A DNA stretch of 23,658 nt from JBKEDC01 sp047972995 (GCA_047972995.1 JBKEBD010000027.1:1-23658), one strand, 5' to 3'. Positions 7,639 through 15,986 are shown, counted from the first letter of the stretch. The notes: generated by a model not told the origin, from the sequence alone. Translations and numbers: made by a program.

Positions 7639-7672
7639 AACCTGAGGCAAAATCTTATCCAGAACTCAGGTT
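7639..7672. repeat. Inverted repeat between convergent genes
   Basis: AACCTGAG (7639-7646) and CTCAGGTT (7665-7672) form an 8-bp stem around an 18-bp loop between the convergent lipoprotein and GT9 genes. It could end minus-strand transcription, though no T run follows on that strand. Its words AACCTGAGGC and CTTATCCAGAACTCAGGTTA have relatives near the palindrome axis (AACCTGAGGC at 11840-11849; CTTACCCGAAACCCAGGTTA at 11947-11966), so it may be an interspersed repeat. Confidence 0.55.
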
Positions 7673-7694
7673 AGTAGTTATAATCAAAGTATTA

Positions 7695-8741
7695 TTACCC
7701 AAACAATATTTCAACAGCACGTTGTTGCACGGCATCTACTTTTATTAGGCTCATACATTTCACACTGTCTTTATAGATACACTCCTTATTGCCAAACACC
7801 GAGCATGGGCGGCAATTGATTTCATTGCCTTCATATTGCATGATGTTGGCATCGTCTTGCATATAAGGTTTGAAGCCTAAAGCCGGATGTGTAGCCCCCC
7901 AAATCGAGATAACAGGCACTCCAGCCACAGCGCCAAAATGCATATTGGCGGAGTCCATTGAAATCATTAATGATAGGTGGGGGAGAAGTTGTATTTCTTC
8001 GTGAAATTTAAGTTTGGTGCCCACCACAATGCAATGAGGCAAACTGTTGGCAAGCAGTTGTAGCTGGTCTAGCTCGTAGGCTCCTCCTCCGAAAAGTAGA
8101 AACTTTATGTTGCCTGTCATTCCGAGCATACCGATAAGTTTGGCAAACTTTGTTATTCCCCATTCCTTTTGTTTGTGAGCTGAAAAAGGGGCAATACCCA
8201 CCAGTTTGTAGTTGGTTAAATCTTCTTCGGAATCGAGTTTAGTACAAATTTCGGCTCTATCTCCCACGGGAAGAAGCGGCGGTTGTGGGAAGTCGATAGA
8301 AAAGCCCGCCGAACGAAATGTTTGCGCATATCGTTCCACGGTGCTTGAAATTTCTACTAGCTCTTTACTCTTCACGATGTGCTTCTTTTCGGCGCGACCT
8401 TTATCAATGGAATACACCTTTTTACCATATAAGGTGTGGAAAAAACCATTGAGTGCATGGGTGCGGAGCACCTGATGCAAATCGACTACCACATCGGGAT
8501 TTATTTCACGCATTAGTTTTTTTGCCAATCGAAGCATACCACCCAAGCCTGTGAATTCCTTTTTAATGTCAACCCCCACAAAGTGTAAGCGGTCGATACC
8601 TTTAAATATAGGTGCAAAAAAAGGACGCGATAGGAGGTGAATATCCACATCGGGATTGGCGTTAAGCACGCCTTTTAGCACGGGTAATAGGAGAGTTACA
8701 TCTCCGATAGCTGAAAAACGGTAAGCGAGAATCTTTTGCAT
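7695..8741 (-). CDS. Glycosyltransferase family 9 (heptosyltransferase-like)
   Basis: A 348-aa GT-B fold glycosyltransferase of the ADP-heptose:LPS heptosyltransferase family, expected to act at the inner face of the cytoplasmic membrane in lipopolysaccharide core assembly. The N-terminal signature is KILAYRFSAIGDVTLLLPVLKGV (residues 3-25), with VVDLHQVLRTH at ~80-95. The C-terminal donor-binding signature is SMDSANMHFGAVAGVPVISIWGATHP (from residue 261), where Asp263 lies in the conserved acidic position. The end carries a Cys-rich segment (CRPCSVFGNKECIYKDSVKC). Length is normal and the gene is complete. It starts 7 bases after DUF6165, so the two are surely co-transcribed, downstream of era and der. 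The acceptor and exact sugar cannot be told from sequence, so no waa symbol is given. Confidence 0.9.
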   Translation of the reverse strand: MQKILAYRFSAIGDVTLLLPVLKGVLNANPDVDIHLLSRPFFAPIFKGIDRLHFVGVDIKKEFTGLGGMLRLAKKLMREINPDVVVDLHQVLRTHALNGFFHTLYGKKVYSIDKGRAEKKHIVKSKELVEISSTVERYAQTFRSAGFSIDFPQPPLLPVGDRAEICTKLDSEEDLTNYKLVGIAPFSAHKQKEWGITKFAKLIGMLGMTGNIKFLLFGGGAYELDQLQLLANSLPHCIVVGTKLKFHEEIQLLPHLSLMISMDSANMHFGAVAGVPVISIWGATHPALGFKPYMQDDANIMQYEGNEINCRPCSVFGNKECIYKDSVKCMSLIKVDAVQQRAVEILFG

Positions 8742-8748
8742 CAGCCCA

Positions 8749-9123
8749 TTATTTATAGTCTTCGTATGATTTTTCTTCTACGAGAGCCGATCCTGTAAAC
8801 TCGTTAATTTTGCGTTTCACCTCTGCTCGCACATCATTTCTGAAATACACCGAGCGGGCTACTTGCACAAATTCATCGCCGAAATCTTTGGCACGTTCTA
8901 ATTCGCGAATACGGTCTTCAATGTCCCACAATTGTTTGTTCACATCGAGCAACGCTTGATAATATTCATGGTCTTTGGCAATGATTTCCGCCGTAGCTTC
9001 GTTGAGCACCTCGTATTCATTGCGCAAGTTTACCAATTTAGCTTCATCTTTAATGCGCTCTAATTTGATTTCAATGATTGTTAGTTTATCAACAATCTCT
9101 CCGTTTGACACTTCGATTTTCAT
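8749..9123 (-). CDS. DUF6165 family protein
   Basis: A 124-aa, highly charged, mostly helical cytosolic protein (MKIEVSNGEIVDKLTIIEIKLERI, then long Glu/Lys/Arg-rich helices to the end), with likely coiled-coil character over residues ~10-95. It has no signal peptide or membrane segment. I recognise the start as that of DUF6165, a small family often found beside LPS/glycosyltransferase genes; its function is unknown. The 7-bp spacing to the GT9 gene supports a shared transcript and perhaps a supporting role in the same envelope pathway. Confidence 0.75.
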   Translation of the reverse strand: MKIEVSNGEIVDKLTIIEIKLERIKDEAKLVNLRNEYEVLNEATAEIIAKDHEYYQALLDVNKQLWDIEDRIRELERAKDFGDEFVQVARSVYFRNDVRAEVKRKINEFTGSALVEEKSYEDYK

Positions 9124-9176
9124 ATGATTATAAATTAGGGTTATAGATAATAAATATCTGATTTAAGGATAACATG

Positions 9177-9219
9177 AAGCCAGAAAGCAGCAAGGCTTCC
9201 CCTTGTAACTTTCTGGCTT
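9177..9219 (-). promoter_or_regulatory. Strong hairpin between der and DUF6165
   Basis: AAGCCAGAAAG (9177-9187) pairs perfectly with CTTTCTGGCTT (9209-9219), 11 bp, and inside the loop CAAGG (9191-9195) pairs with CCTTG (9201-9205), giving a two-tier stem. It starts 13 bases after the der stop codon when read on the minus strand. There is no T run after it in that direction, so it is more likely an RNA-processing or stability hairpin, or a leaky attenuator, than a classical terminator. Confidence 0.7.
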
Positions 9220-9231
9220 GGTGTTTAACTA

Positions 9232-10548
9232 TTATTTCTTTCTAAAGAAAATCTGAATTGGCACTCCTGAAAAATCGAAGTTTTCGCGAATTTGATTTTC
9301 AATATATCGTTTGTAAGGATCTTTCAAATATTGAGGAAGGTTGGCAAACAACGCAAATGAAGGCGTAGGGCTTGGCAACTGCGTACAATATTTAATTTTG
9401 ATGAATTTACCTTTGTTTGAGGGTGGTGGGTATTTTTCGATTGCACGCAAGATAATTTCATTGAGTAATGAGGTTTTCACACGTTGAGAACGGTTTTCAT
9501 ACACCTGCACCGAAGTTTCCAACGCTTTGAAAATACGTTGTTTGGTGAGTGTCGACATAAACACGATAGGTACATCGGTGAATGGCGCAATACGTTCGTG
9601 AATCATTTCGGTGAATTCTTTCGTGGTGTTTGTTTCTTTGTCTTCTACCAAATCCCATTTGTTCACCAAAATCACAATCCCTTTGCGGTTTTTAAGGGCA
9701 AGGTTGAAGATGCTCATATCTTGTGCTTCTATACCACGGGTGGCATCAATCATGAGCAAGCAAATGTCGGCTTCTTCAATGGCACGCACCGAGCGAAGCA
9801 CCGAATAAAATTCTACATCTTCTTTCACTTTAGCTTTTTTGCGCAAACCAGCAGTATCTACCAAATAGAAGTCATGACCGAATTTATTATATCGGCTGTT
9901 GATGGTGTCGCGAGTAGTACCCGCAATGTCCGTCACGATGTTGCGTTCTTCACCAATCAGTGCATTAATGAATGATGATTTTCCGGCATTCGGACGACCA
10001 ACAACAGCAAATTTAGGCACATTTTCTTCCTCAATTACAATGGGCTTATCCTTTGGAAAAGAAGCTACCATGTCATCGAGCAAGTCGCCTGTTCCTGCAC
10101 CGTTGATACTTGAGATACAATATAATTTCTCGCCTAGACCGAGCGCATAAAATTCATGAGAATCCATGATGCGTTGATTGTTATCAACTTTGTTCACAGC
10201 CAAGAATACTGTTTTTTTCACTCGGCGAAGTGTGTTTGCCACTGCTTGGTCGAGGTCGGTGATGCCACTTTCTACATCTACCACAAAAAGTATAACATCG
10301 GCTTCATCGATGGCTAGAGAGGCTTGTTTTCTGATTTCTTCTTCGAAGATATCATCGGAGTTTACCACATAACCACCAGTGTCGATGACTGAAAACTCCA
10401 CGCCATTCCACAACGATTTTCCATAGTTACGGTCGCGAGTAACTCCCGCGGTTTCGTTCACAATGGCTTGACGAGATTCAACCAATCGGTTGAAAAAGGT
10501 TGATTTGCCCACATTGGGGCGACCAACTATTGCTACAATATTGCTCAT
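9232..10548 (-). CDS. der: Ribosome biogenesis GTPase Der (EngA)
   Basis: An essential double-GTPase that acts in late 50S ribosomal subunit assembly in the cytoplasm. The 438-aa protein has two tandem G domains and a C-terminal KH-like domain. Domain 1 shows GRPNVGKS (9-16), DTGG and NKVD; domain 2 shows GRPNAGKS (184-191), DTAGLRKK and NKWD. The C-terminal part (~residues 350-438, with PPPSNKGKFIKIKYCTQLPSPTPSFALFAN) is the KH-like domain typical of Der. Length and motifs are complete. It lies 103 bp downstream of era, a recurrent arrangement in Bacteroidales. The intergenic region contains a GGGC-aaa-GCCC hairpin (10573-10583) and a G-run array. Confidence 0.97.
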   Translation of the reverse strand: MSNIVAIVGRPNVGKSTFFNRLVESRQAIVNETAGVTRDRNYGKSLWNGVEFSVIDTGGYVVNSDDIFEEEIRKQASLAIDEADVILFVVDVESGITDLDQAVANTLRRVKKTVFLAVNKVDNNQRIMDSHEFYALGLGEKLYCISSINGAGTGDLLDDMVASFPKDKPIVIEEENVPKFAVVGRPNAGKSSFINALIGEERNIVTDIAGTTRDTINSRYNKFGHDFYLVDTAGLRKKAKVKEDVEFYSVLRSVRAIEEADICLLMIDATRGIEAQDMSIFNLALKNRKGIVILVNKWDLVEDKETNTTKEFTEMIHERIAPFTDVPIVFMSTLTKQRIFKALETSVQVYENRSQRVKTSLLNEIILRAIEKYPPPSNKGKFIKIKYCTQLPSPTPSFALFANLPQYLKDPYKRYIENQIRENFDFSGVPIQIFFRKK

Positions 10549-10602
10549 TCTTCTTTATATAAATATGTTCCAGGGCAAAGCCCCTCCTTTAATTGTTAGT
10601 TA

Positions 10603-10626
10603 TTAGGGGTTAGGGGGTAGGGGTTA
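10603..10626 (+). repeat. Telomere-like TTAGGGG array between era and der
   Basis: Three close repeats of TTAGGGG/TTAGGGGG/TAGGGG then TTAG lie in the era-der spacer. The G runs (4, 5 and 4 Gs) are on the plus strand, that is, the template strand for era and der, so the transcript carries the C-rich version. Three runs plus a following GG could allow an imperfect G-quadruplex in DNA. Confidence 0.6.
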
Positions 10627-10651
10627 GTGGCGCAGCCAATTCGTAATTGAA

Positions 10652-11536
10652 TTAAAACTTTTCGTATCCAAAGTTGCTTAGTGAGCGTTCTTTGTCGCGC
10701 CAATCTTTATTTACCTTAACAAACATCTGCATGAATACTTTCTTTTGGAAAAATTCTTCAATGTCTAAGCGGGCTTCGCTAGCCACTTTTTTCAATGCTT
10801 TCCCTTGGTGCCCAATAATGATACCTTTTTGGCTTTCACGAGCTACGTGAATTACAGCACGGAGGTGAATAATATTTTCAGCTTCTTTAAATTCTTCTAC
10901 TTCTACTTCCACCGAGTAGGGTATTTCTTTTTGATAATTCAGCAAGATTTTCTCGCGAATAATTTCTTGCACAAAGAAGCGCTCATTGCGGTCGGTCAAC
11001 TCATCTTTAGGGAAGTAGGGAGGGCATTCGGGTAGCAATTCCAAAATGCGGTCGAAAATAGGGGCGATGTTAAATCTTTCGGTTGCAGAAATGGCATACA
11101 CATCGGCTCCCGGAAGCATATTGCCCCAATAGTCGTAAAGTTTCATGACTTCTTCTTGCGAAGAAAGGTCAATCTTGTTAATCAGCACAATGACAGGCGC
11201 ATTCGATTTTCGAATTTTCACTAAGTACTCTTCGTTTTTGTCGGATTTCTCCACGGTGTCAGTCACATAGAGCACCACATCGGCATCAATCAGCGCCGTG
11301 TTTACATAGCCCATCATCGATTCTTGAAGCTTGTAATTCGGTTTAAGAATACCGGGAGTATCGGAATAAACGATTTGAAAATCCTCGCCATTCACAATCC
11401 CTTTAATACGGTGACGTGTGGTCTGCATTTTCTTCGTAATGATAGACAAGCGTTCGCCCACAAGGGCATTCATGATGGTGGACTTTCCCACATTGGGATT
11501 TCCGATGATGTTGACAAAACCTGATTTGTGCGTCAT
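10652..11536 (-). CDS. era: GTPase Era (30S ribosome maturation)
   Basis: Binds the 3' end of 16S rRNA and assists 30S subunit maturation at the cytoplasmic side. I place the start at the ATG whose first base is 11536, giving 294 aa (MTHKSGFVNIIGNPNVGKST), because the longer frame's TTG start falls inside the predicted -7 promoter box. G domain motifs are GNPNVGKS (12-19), DTPG and NKID (120-123); the C-terminal type-2 KH RNA-binding domain contains GIIIGHQGKALKKVASEAR. Length is normal. It heads the era-der-DUF6165-GT9 series. In many Bacteroidales, fabH lies just upstream of era; here the upstream DNA runs only ~290 bp to the palindrome axis and shows no fabH. Confidence 0.97.
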   Translation of the reverse strand: MTHKSGFVNIIGNPNVGKSTIMNALVGERLSIITKKMQTTRHRIKGIVNGEDFQIVYSDTPGILKPNYKLQESMMGYVNTALIDADVVLYVTDTVEKSDKNEEYLVKIRKSNAPVIVLINKIDLSSQEEVMKLYDYWGNMLPGADVYAISATERFNIAPIFDRILELLPECPPYFPKDELTDRNERFFVQEIIREKILLNYQKEIPYSVEVEVEEFKEAENIIHLRAVIHVARESQKGIIIGHQGKALKKVASEARLDIEEFFQKKVFMQMFVKVNKDWRDKERSLSNFGYEKF

Positions 11537-11566
11537 GACTGAGTGTATAACTTTTAAAATGAGGAA

Positions 11567-11596
11567 CAAAGATAGTATTTATTTTCAGTAACTCAA
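11567..11596 (-). promoter_or_regulatory. Bacteroidetes-type promoter for era
   Basis: On the minus strand TTG (-33 element, 11594-11596) and TATCTTTG (-7 element, 11567-11574) are separated by 19 bases, matching the TTG-N19-21-TAnnTTTG pattern of Bacteroidetes sigma-ABfr promoters. The predicted transcript would start some 20-25 bases before the era ATG. Confidence 0.75.
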
Positions 11597-12062
11597 TTTT
11601 GTGCTCACTTCGTGGCACCGTAGATTCTAGAAACAAACGCCCGTTTTGTCTTATCCCATAAATTTAAAGAATAAATCTCTCAATTTGATTAATAACCTGG
11701 GTTTCGGGTAAGCTTTCACCACATGATTTATTTCAAAAATAGCTGCACCTAGAAGCCTTTTGTTCTGCTTTTGGCATAAATACCACCTTTTCTACTCGAA
11801 ACTCGCAAAGCCTCAGGTTGTTCTGCTCTAGAGCAGAACAACCTGAGGCTTTGCGAGTTTCGAGTAGAAAAGGTGGTATTTATGCCAAAAGCAGAACAAA
11901 AGGCTTCTAGGTGCAGCTATTTTTGAAATAAATCATGTGGTGAAAGCTTACCCGAAACCCAGGTTATTAATCAAATTGAGAGATTTATTCTTTAAATTTA
12001 TGGGATAAGACAAAACGGGCGTTTGTTTCTAGAATCTACGGTGCCACGAAGTGAGCACAAAA
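11597..12062. other. Central non-coding region containing the palindrome axis
   Basis: This 466-bp AT-rich region lies between two divergent, identical era promoters. The axis (11829|11830) is in GCTCTAGAGC, which also holds an XbaI site. TTGTTCTGCT occurs twice on the plus strand of arm 1 (11760-11769 and 11818-11827). No ORF with a start codon, tRNA or known RNA is seen. A 46-codon open frame at 11868-12008 lacks a start codon. Confidence 0.7.
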
Positions 12063-12092
12063 TTGAGTTACTGAAAATAAATACTATCTTTG
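12063..12092 (+). promoter_or_regulatory. Bacteroidetes-type promoter for era (arm 2)
   Basis: TTG at 12063-12065 and TATCTTTG at 12085-12092 with a 19-base spacer. This is the mirror of the promoter at 11567-11596; the two point away from each other across the axis. Confidence 0.75.
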
Positions 12093-12122
12093 TTCCTCAT
12101 TTTAAAAGTTATACACTCAGTC

Positions 12123-13007
12123 ATGACGCACAAATCAGGTTTTGTCAACATCATCGGAAATCCCAATGTGGGAAAGTCCACCATCATGAATGCCCTTGTG
12201 GGCGAACGCTTGTCTATCATTACGAAGAAAATGCAGACCACACGTCACCGTATTAAAGGGATTGTGAATGGCGAGGATTTTCAAATCGTTTATTCCGATA
12301 CTCCCGGTATTCTTAAACCGAATTACAAGCTTCAAGAATCGATGATGGGCTATGTAAACACGGCGCTGATTGATGCCGATGTGGTGCTCTATGTGACTGA
12401 CACCGTGGAGAAATCCGACAAAAACGAAGAGTACTTAGTGAAAATTCGAAAATCGAATGCGCCTGTCATTGTGCTGATTAACAAGATTGACCTTTCTTCG
12501 CAAGAAGAAGTCATGAAACTTTACGACTATTGGGGCAATATGCTTCCGGGAGCCGATGTGTATGCCATTTCTGCAACCGAAAGATTTAACATCGCCCCTA
12601 TTTTCGACCGCATTTTGGAATTGCTACCCGAATGCCCTCCCTACTTCCCTAAAGATGAGTTGACCGACCGCAATGAGCGCTTCTTTGTGCAAGAAATTAT
12701 TCGCGAGAAAATCTTGCTGAATTATCAAAAAGAAATACCCTACTCGGTGGAAGTAGAAGTAGAAGAATTTAAAGAAGCTGAAAATATTATTCACCTCCGT
12801 GCTGTAATTCACGTAGCTCGTGAAAGCCAAAAAGGTATCATTATTGGGCACCAAGGGAAAGCATTGAAAAAAGTGGCTAGCGAAGCCCGCTTAGACATTG
12901 AAGAATTTTTCCAAAAGAAAGTATTCATGCAGATGTTTGTTAAGGTAAATAAAGATTGGCGCGACAAAGAACGCTCACTAAGCAACTTTGGATACGAAAA
13001 GTTTTAA
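12123..13007 (+). CDS. era: GTPase Era, mirror copy
   Basis: Identical to the era gene of arm 1 (294 aa from ATG 12123; GNPNVGKS at 12-19, NKID at 120-123, KH domain at the end). The TTG at 12090 would extend the frame by 11 residues but overlaps the -7 promoter box, so it is not used as the start. A second full copy of an essential single-copy gene, divergent from the first, is one of the reasons to suspect an artefactual duplication. Confidence 0.95.
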   Translation: MTHKSGFVNIIGNPNVGKSTIMNALVGERLSIITKKMQTTRHRIKGIVNGEDFQIVYSDTPGILKPNYKLQESMMGYVNTALIDADVVLYVTDTVEKSDKNEEYLVKIRKSNAPVIVLINKIDLSSQEEVMKLYDYWGNMLPGADVYAISATERFNIAPIFDRILELLPECPPYFPKDELTDRNERFFVQEIIREKILLNYQKEIPYSVEVEVEEFKEAENIIHLRAVIHVARESQKGIIIGHQGKALKKVASEARLDIEEFFQKKVFMQMFVKVNKDWRDKERSLSNFGYEKF

Positions 13008-13032
13008 TTCAATTACGAATTGGCTGCGCCAC

Positions 13033-13056
13033 TAACCCCTACCCCCTAACCCCTAA
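13033..13056 (-). repeat. Telomere-like G-run array, mirror copy
   Basis: Here the plus strand shows the C-rich version (CTAACCCCTACCCCCTAACC). It is the mirror of 10603-10626, in the spacer between the second era and der copies. Confidence 0.6.
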
Positions 13057-13110
13057 TAACTAACAATTAAAGGAGGGGCTTTGCCCTGGAACATATTTAT
13101 ATAAAGAAGA

Positions 13111-14427
13111 ATGAGCAATATTGTAGCAATAGTTGGTCGCCCCAATGTGGGCAAATCAACCTTTTTCAACCGATTGGTTGAATCTCGTCAAGCCATTGTG
13201 AACGAAACCGCGGGAGTTACTCGCGACCGTAACTATGGAAAATCGTTGTGGAATGGCGTGGAGTTTTCAGTCATCGACACTGGTGGTTATGTGGTAAACT
13301 CCGATGATATCTTCGAAGAAGAAATCAGAAAACAAGCCTCTCTAGCCATCGATGAAGCCGATGTTATACTTTTTGTGGTAGATGTAGAAAGTGGCATCAC
13401 CGACCTCGACCAAGCAGTGGCAAACACACTTCGCCGAGTGAAAAAAACAGTATTCTTGGCTGTGAACAAAGTTGATAACAATCAACGCATCATGGATTCT
13501 CATGAATTTTATGCGCTCGGTCTAGGCGAGAAATTATATTGTATCTCAAGTATCAACGGTGCAGGAACAGGCGACTTGCTCGATGACATGGTAGCTTCTT
13601 TTCCAAAGGATAAGCCCATTGTAATTGAGGAAGAAAATGTGCCTAAATTTGCTGTTGTTGGTCGTCCGAATGCCGGAAAATCATCATTCATTAATGCACT
13701 GATTGGTGAAGAACGCAACATCGTGACGGACATTGCGGGTACTACTCGCGACACCATCAACAGCCGATATAATAAATTCGGTCATGACTTCTATTTGGTA
13801 GATACTGCTGGTTTGCGCAAAAAAGCTAAAGTGAAAGAAGATGTAGAATTTTATTCGGTGCTTCGCTCGGTGCGTGCCATTGAAGAAGCCGACATTTGCT
13901 TGCTCATGATTGATGCCACCCGTGGTATAGAAGCACAAGATATGAGCATCTTCAACCTTGCCCTTAAAAACCGCAAAGGGATTGTGATTTTGGTGAACAA
14001 ATGGGATTTGGTAGAAGACAAAGAAACAAACACCACGAAAGAATTCACCGAAATGATTCACGAACGTATTGCGCCATTCACCGATGTACCTATCGTGTTT
14101 ATGTCGACACTCACCAAACAACGTATTTTCAAAGCGTTGGAAACTTCGGTGCAGGTGTATGAAAACCGTTCTCAACGTGTGAAAACCTCATTACTCAATG
14201 AAATTATCTTGCGTGCAATCGAAAAATACCCACCACCCTCAAACAAAGGTAAATTCATCAAAATTAAATATTGTACGCAGTTGCCAAGCCCTACGCCTTC
14301 ATTTGCGTTGTTTGCCAACCTTCCTCAATATTTGAAAGATCCTTACAAACGATATATTGAAAATCAAATTCGCGAAAACTTCGATTTTTCAGGAGTGCCA
14401 ATTCAGATTTTCTTTAGAAAGAAATAA
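13111..14427 (+). CDS. der: Ribosome biogenesis GTPase Der, mirror copy
   Basis: Identical in all 438 residues to the arm 1 copy: two G domains (GRPNVGKS at 9-16, GRPNAGKS at 184-191) and a KH-like C-terminus. The ATG at 13111 is preceded by AAGAAGA and an AGGAGG-like run 38 bases up. It is the second gene of the rightward era-der-DUF6165-GT9 series. Confidence 0.95.
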   Translation: MSNIVAIVGRPNVGKSTFFNRLVESRQAIVNETAGVTRDRNYGKSLWNGVEFSVIDTGGYVVNSDDIFEEEIRKQASLAIDEADVILFVVDVESGITDLDQAVANTLRRVKKTVFLAVNKVDNNQRIMDSHEFYALGLGEKLYCISSINGAGTGDLLDDMVASFPKDKPIVIEEENVPKFAVVGRPNAGKSSFINALIGEERNIVTDIAGTTRDTINSRYNKFGHDFYLVDTAGLRKKAKVKEDVEFYSVLRSVRAIEEADICLLMIDATRGIEAQDMSIFNLALKNRKGIVILVNKWDLVEDKETNTTKEFTEMIHERIAPFTDVPIVFMSTLTKQRIFKALETSVQVYENRSQRVKTSLLNEIILRAIEKYPPPSNKGKFIKIKYCTQLPSPTPSFALFANLPQYLKDPYKRYIENQIRENFDFSGVPIQIFFRKK

Positions 14428-14439
14428 TAGTTAAACACC

Positions 14440-14482
14440 AAGCCAGAAAGTTACAAGGGGAAGCCTTGCTGCTTTCTGGCTT
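14440..14482 (+). promoter_or_regulatory. Strong hairpin after der, mirror copy
   Basis: AAGCCAGAAAG and CTTTCTGGCTT form the outer 11-bp stem with an inner CAAGG/CCTTG pair. In this orientation it reads directly in the sense of transcription from der towards DUF6165, and no T run follows. Confidence 0.7.
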
Positions 14483-14535
14483 CATGTTATCCTTAAATCA
14501 GATATTTATTATCTATAACCCTAATTTATAATCAT

Positions 14536-14910
14536 ATGAAAATCGAAGTGTCAAACGGAGAGATTGTTGATAAACTAACAATCATTGAAATCAAATTAGA
14601 GCGCATTAAAGATGAAGCTAAATTGGTAAACTTGCGCAATGAATACGAGGTGCTCAACGAAGCTACGGCGGAAATCATTGCCAAAGACCATGAATATTAT
14701 CAAGCGTTGCTCGATGTGAACAAACAATTGTGGGACATTGAAGACCGTATTCGCGAATTAGAACGTGCCAAAGATTTCGGCGATGAATTTGTGCAAGTAG
14801 CCCGCTCGGTGTATTTCAGAAATGATGTGCGAGCAGAGGTGAAACGCAAAATTAACGAGTTTACAGGATCGGCTCTCGTAGAAGAAAAATCATACGAAGA
14901 CTATAAATAA
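14536..14910 (+). CDS. DUF6165 family protein, mirror copy
   Basis: Identical 124-aa protein (MKIEVSNGEIVDKLTI start, helical and charged throughout). It ends 7 bases before the GT9 start, so the two are transcribed together. Confidence 0.75.
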   Translation: MKIEVSNGEIVDKLTIIEIKLERIKDEAKLVNLRNEYEVLNEATAEIIAKDHEYYQALLDVNKQLWDIEDRIRELERAKDFGDEFVQVARSVYFRNDVRAEVKRKINEFTGSALVEEKSYEDYK

Positions 14911-14917
14911 TGGGCTG

Positions 14918-15964
14918 ATGCAAAAGATTCTCGCTTACCGTTTTTCAGCTATCGGAGATGTAACTCTCCTATTACCCGTGCTAAAAGGCGTGCTTAACGC
15001 CAATCCCGATGTGGATATTCACCTCCTATCGCGTCCTTTTTTTGCACCTATATTTAAAGGTATCGACCGCTTACACTTTGTGGGGGTTGACATTAAAAAG
15101 GAATTCACAGGCTTGGGTGGTATGCTTCGATTGGCAAAAAAACTAATGCGTGAAATAAATCCCGATGTGGTAGTCGATTTGCATCAGGTGCTCCGCACCC
15201 ATGCACTCAATGGTTTTTTCCACACCTTATATGGTAAAAAGGTGTATTCCATTGATAAAGGTCGCGCCGAAAAGAAGCACATCGTGAAGAGTAAAGAGCT
15301 AGTAGAAATTTCAAGCACCGTGGAACGATATGCGCAAACATTTCGTTCGGCGGGCTTTTCTATCGACTTCCCACAACCGCCGCTTCTTCCCGTGGGAGAT
15401 AGAGCCGAAATTTGTACTAAACTCGATTCCGAAGAAGATTTAACCAACTACAAACTGGTGGGTATTGCCCCTTTTTCAGCTCACAAACAAAAGGAATGGG
15501 GAATAACAAAGTTTGCCAAACTTATCGGTATGCTCGGAATGACAGGCAACATAAAGTTTCTACTTTTCGGAGGAGGAGCCTACGAGCTAGACCAGCTACA
15601 ACTGCTTGCCAACAGTTTGCCTCATTGCATTGTGGTGGGCACCAAACTTAAATTTCACGAAGAAATACAACTTCTCCCCCACCTATCATTAATGATTTCA
15701 ATGGACTCCGCCAATATGCATTTTGGCGCTGTGGCTGGAGTGCCTGTTATCTCGATTTGGGGGGCTACACATCCGGCTTTAGGCTTCAAACCTTATATGC
15801 AAGACGATGCCAACATCATGCAATATGAAGGCAATGAAATCAATTGCCGCCCATGCTCGGTGTTTGGCAATAAGGAGTGTATCTATAAAGACAGTGTGAA
15901 ATGTATGAGCCTAATAAAAGTAGATGCCGTGCAACAACGTGCTGTTGAAATATTGTTTGGGTAA
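14918..15964 (+). CDS. Glycosyltransferase family 9 (heptosyltransferase-like), mirror copy
   Basis: Identical 348-aa GT9 protein with the RFSAIGDV N-terminal and SMDSANMHFGAVAGVP C-terminal signatures. It is the last gene of the rightward series and converges on the lipoprotein block of arm 2. Confidence 0.9.
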   Translation: MQKILAYRFSAIGDVTLLLPVLKGVLNANPDVDIHLLSRPFFAPIFKGIDRLHFVGVDIKKEFTGLGGMLRLAKKLMREINPDVVVDLHQVLRTHALNGFFHTLYGKKVYSIDKGRAEKKHIVKSKELVEISSTVERYAQTFRSAGFSIDFPQPPLLPVGDRAEICTKLDSEEDLTNYKLVGIAPFSAHKQKEWGITKFAKLIGMLGMTGNIKFLLFGGGAYELDQLQLLANSLPHCIVVGTKLKFHEEIQLLPHLSLMISMDSANMHFGAVAGVPVISIWGATHPALGFKPYMQDDANIMQYEGNEINCRPCSVFGNKECIYKDSVKCMSLIKVDAVQQRAVEILFG

Positions 15965-15986
15965 TAATACTTTGATTATAACTACT

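Noticed and set aside
11868..12008. 46-codon open frame near the axis reading KRWYLCQKQNKRLLG...FFKFMG
   Set aside because: It has no start codon before its last residues, no ribosome site and no recognised family. It may be a remnant or an intergenic repeat, but I cannot support a gene.
12090..12122. TTG start extending Era by 11 residues
   Set aside because: The TTG lies inside the TATCTTTG -7 box, and the extension (MFLILKVIHSV) is not part of Era; ATG 12123 gives the normal N-terminus.
12023..12256. 77-aa frame overlapping the start of era (MFLESTVPRSEH...)
   Set aside because: It overlaps the era promoter and the first part of era in another frame, and its sequence is a shadow of era codons.
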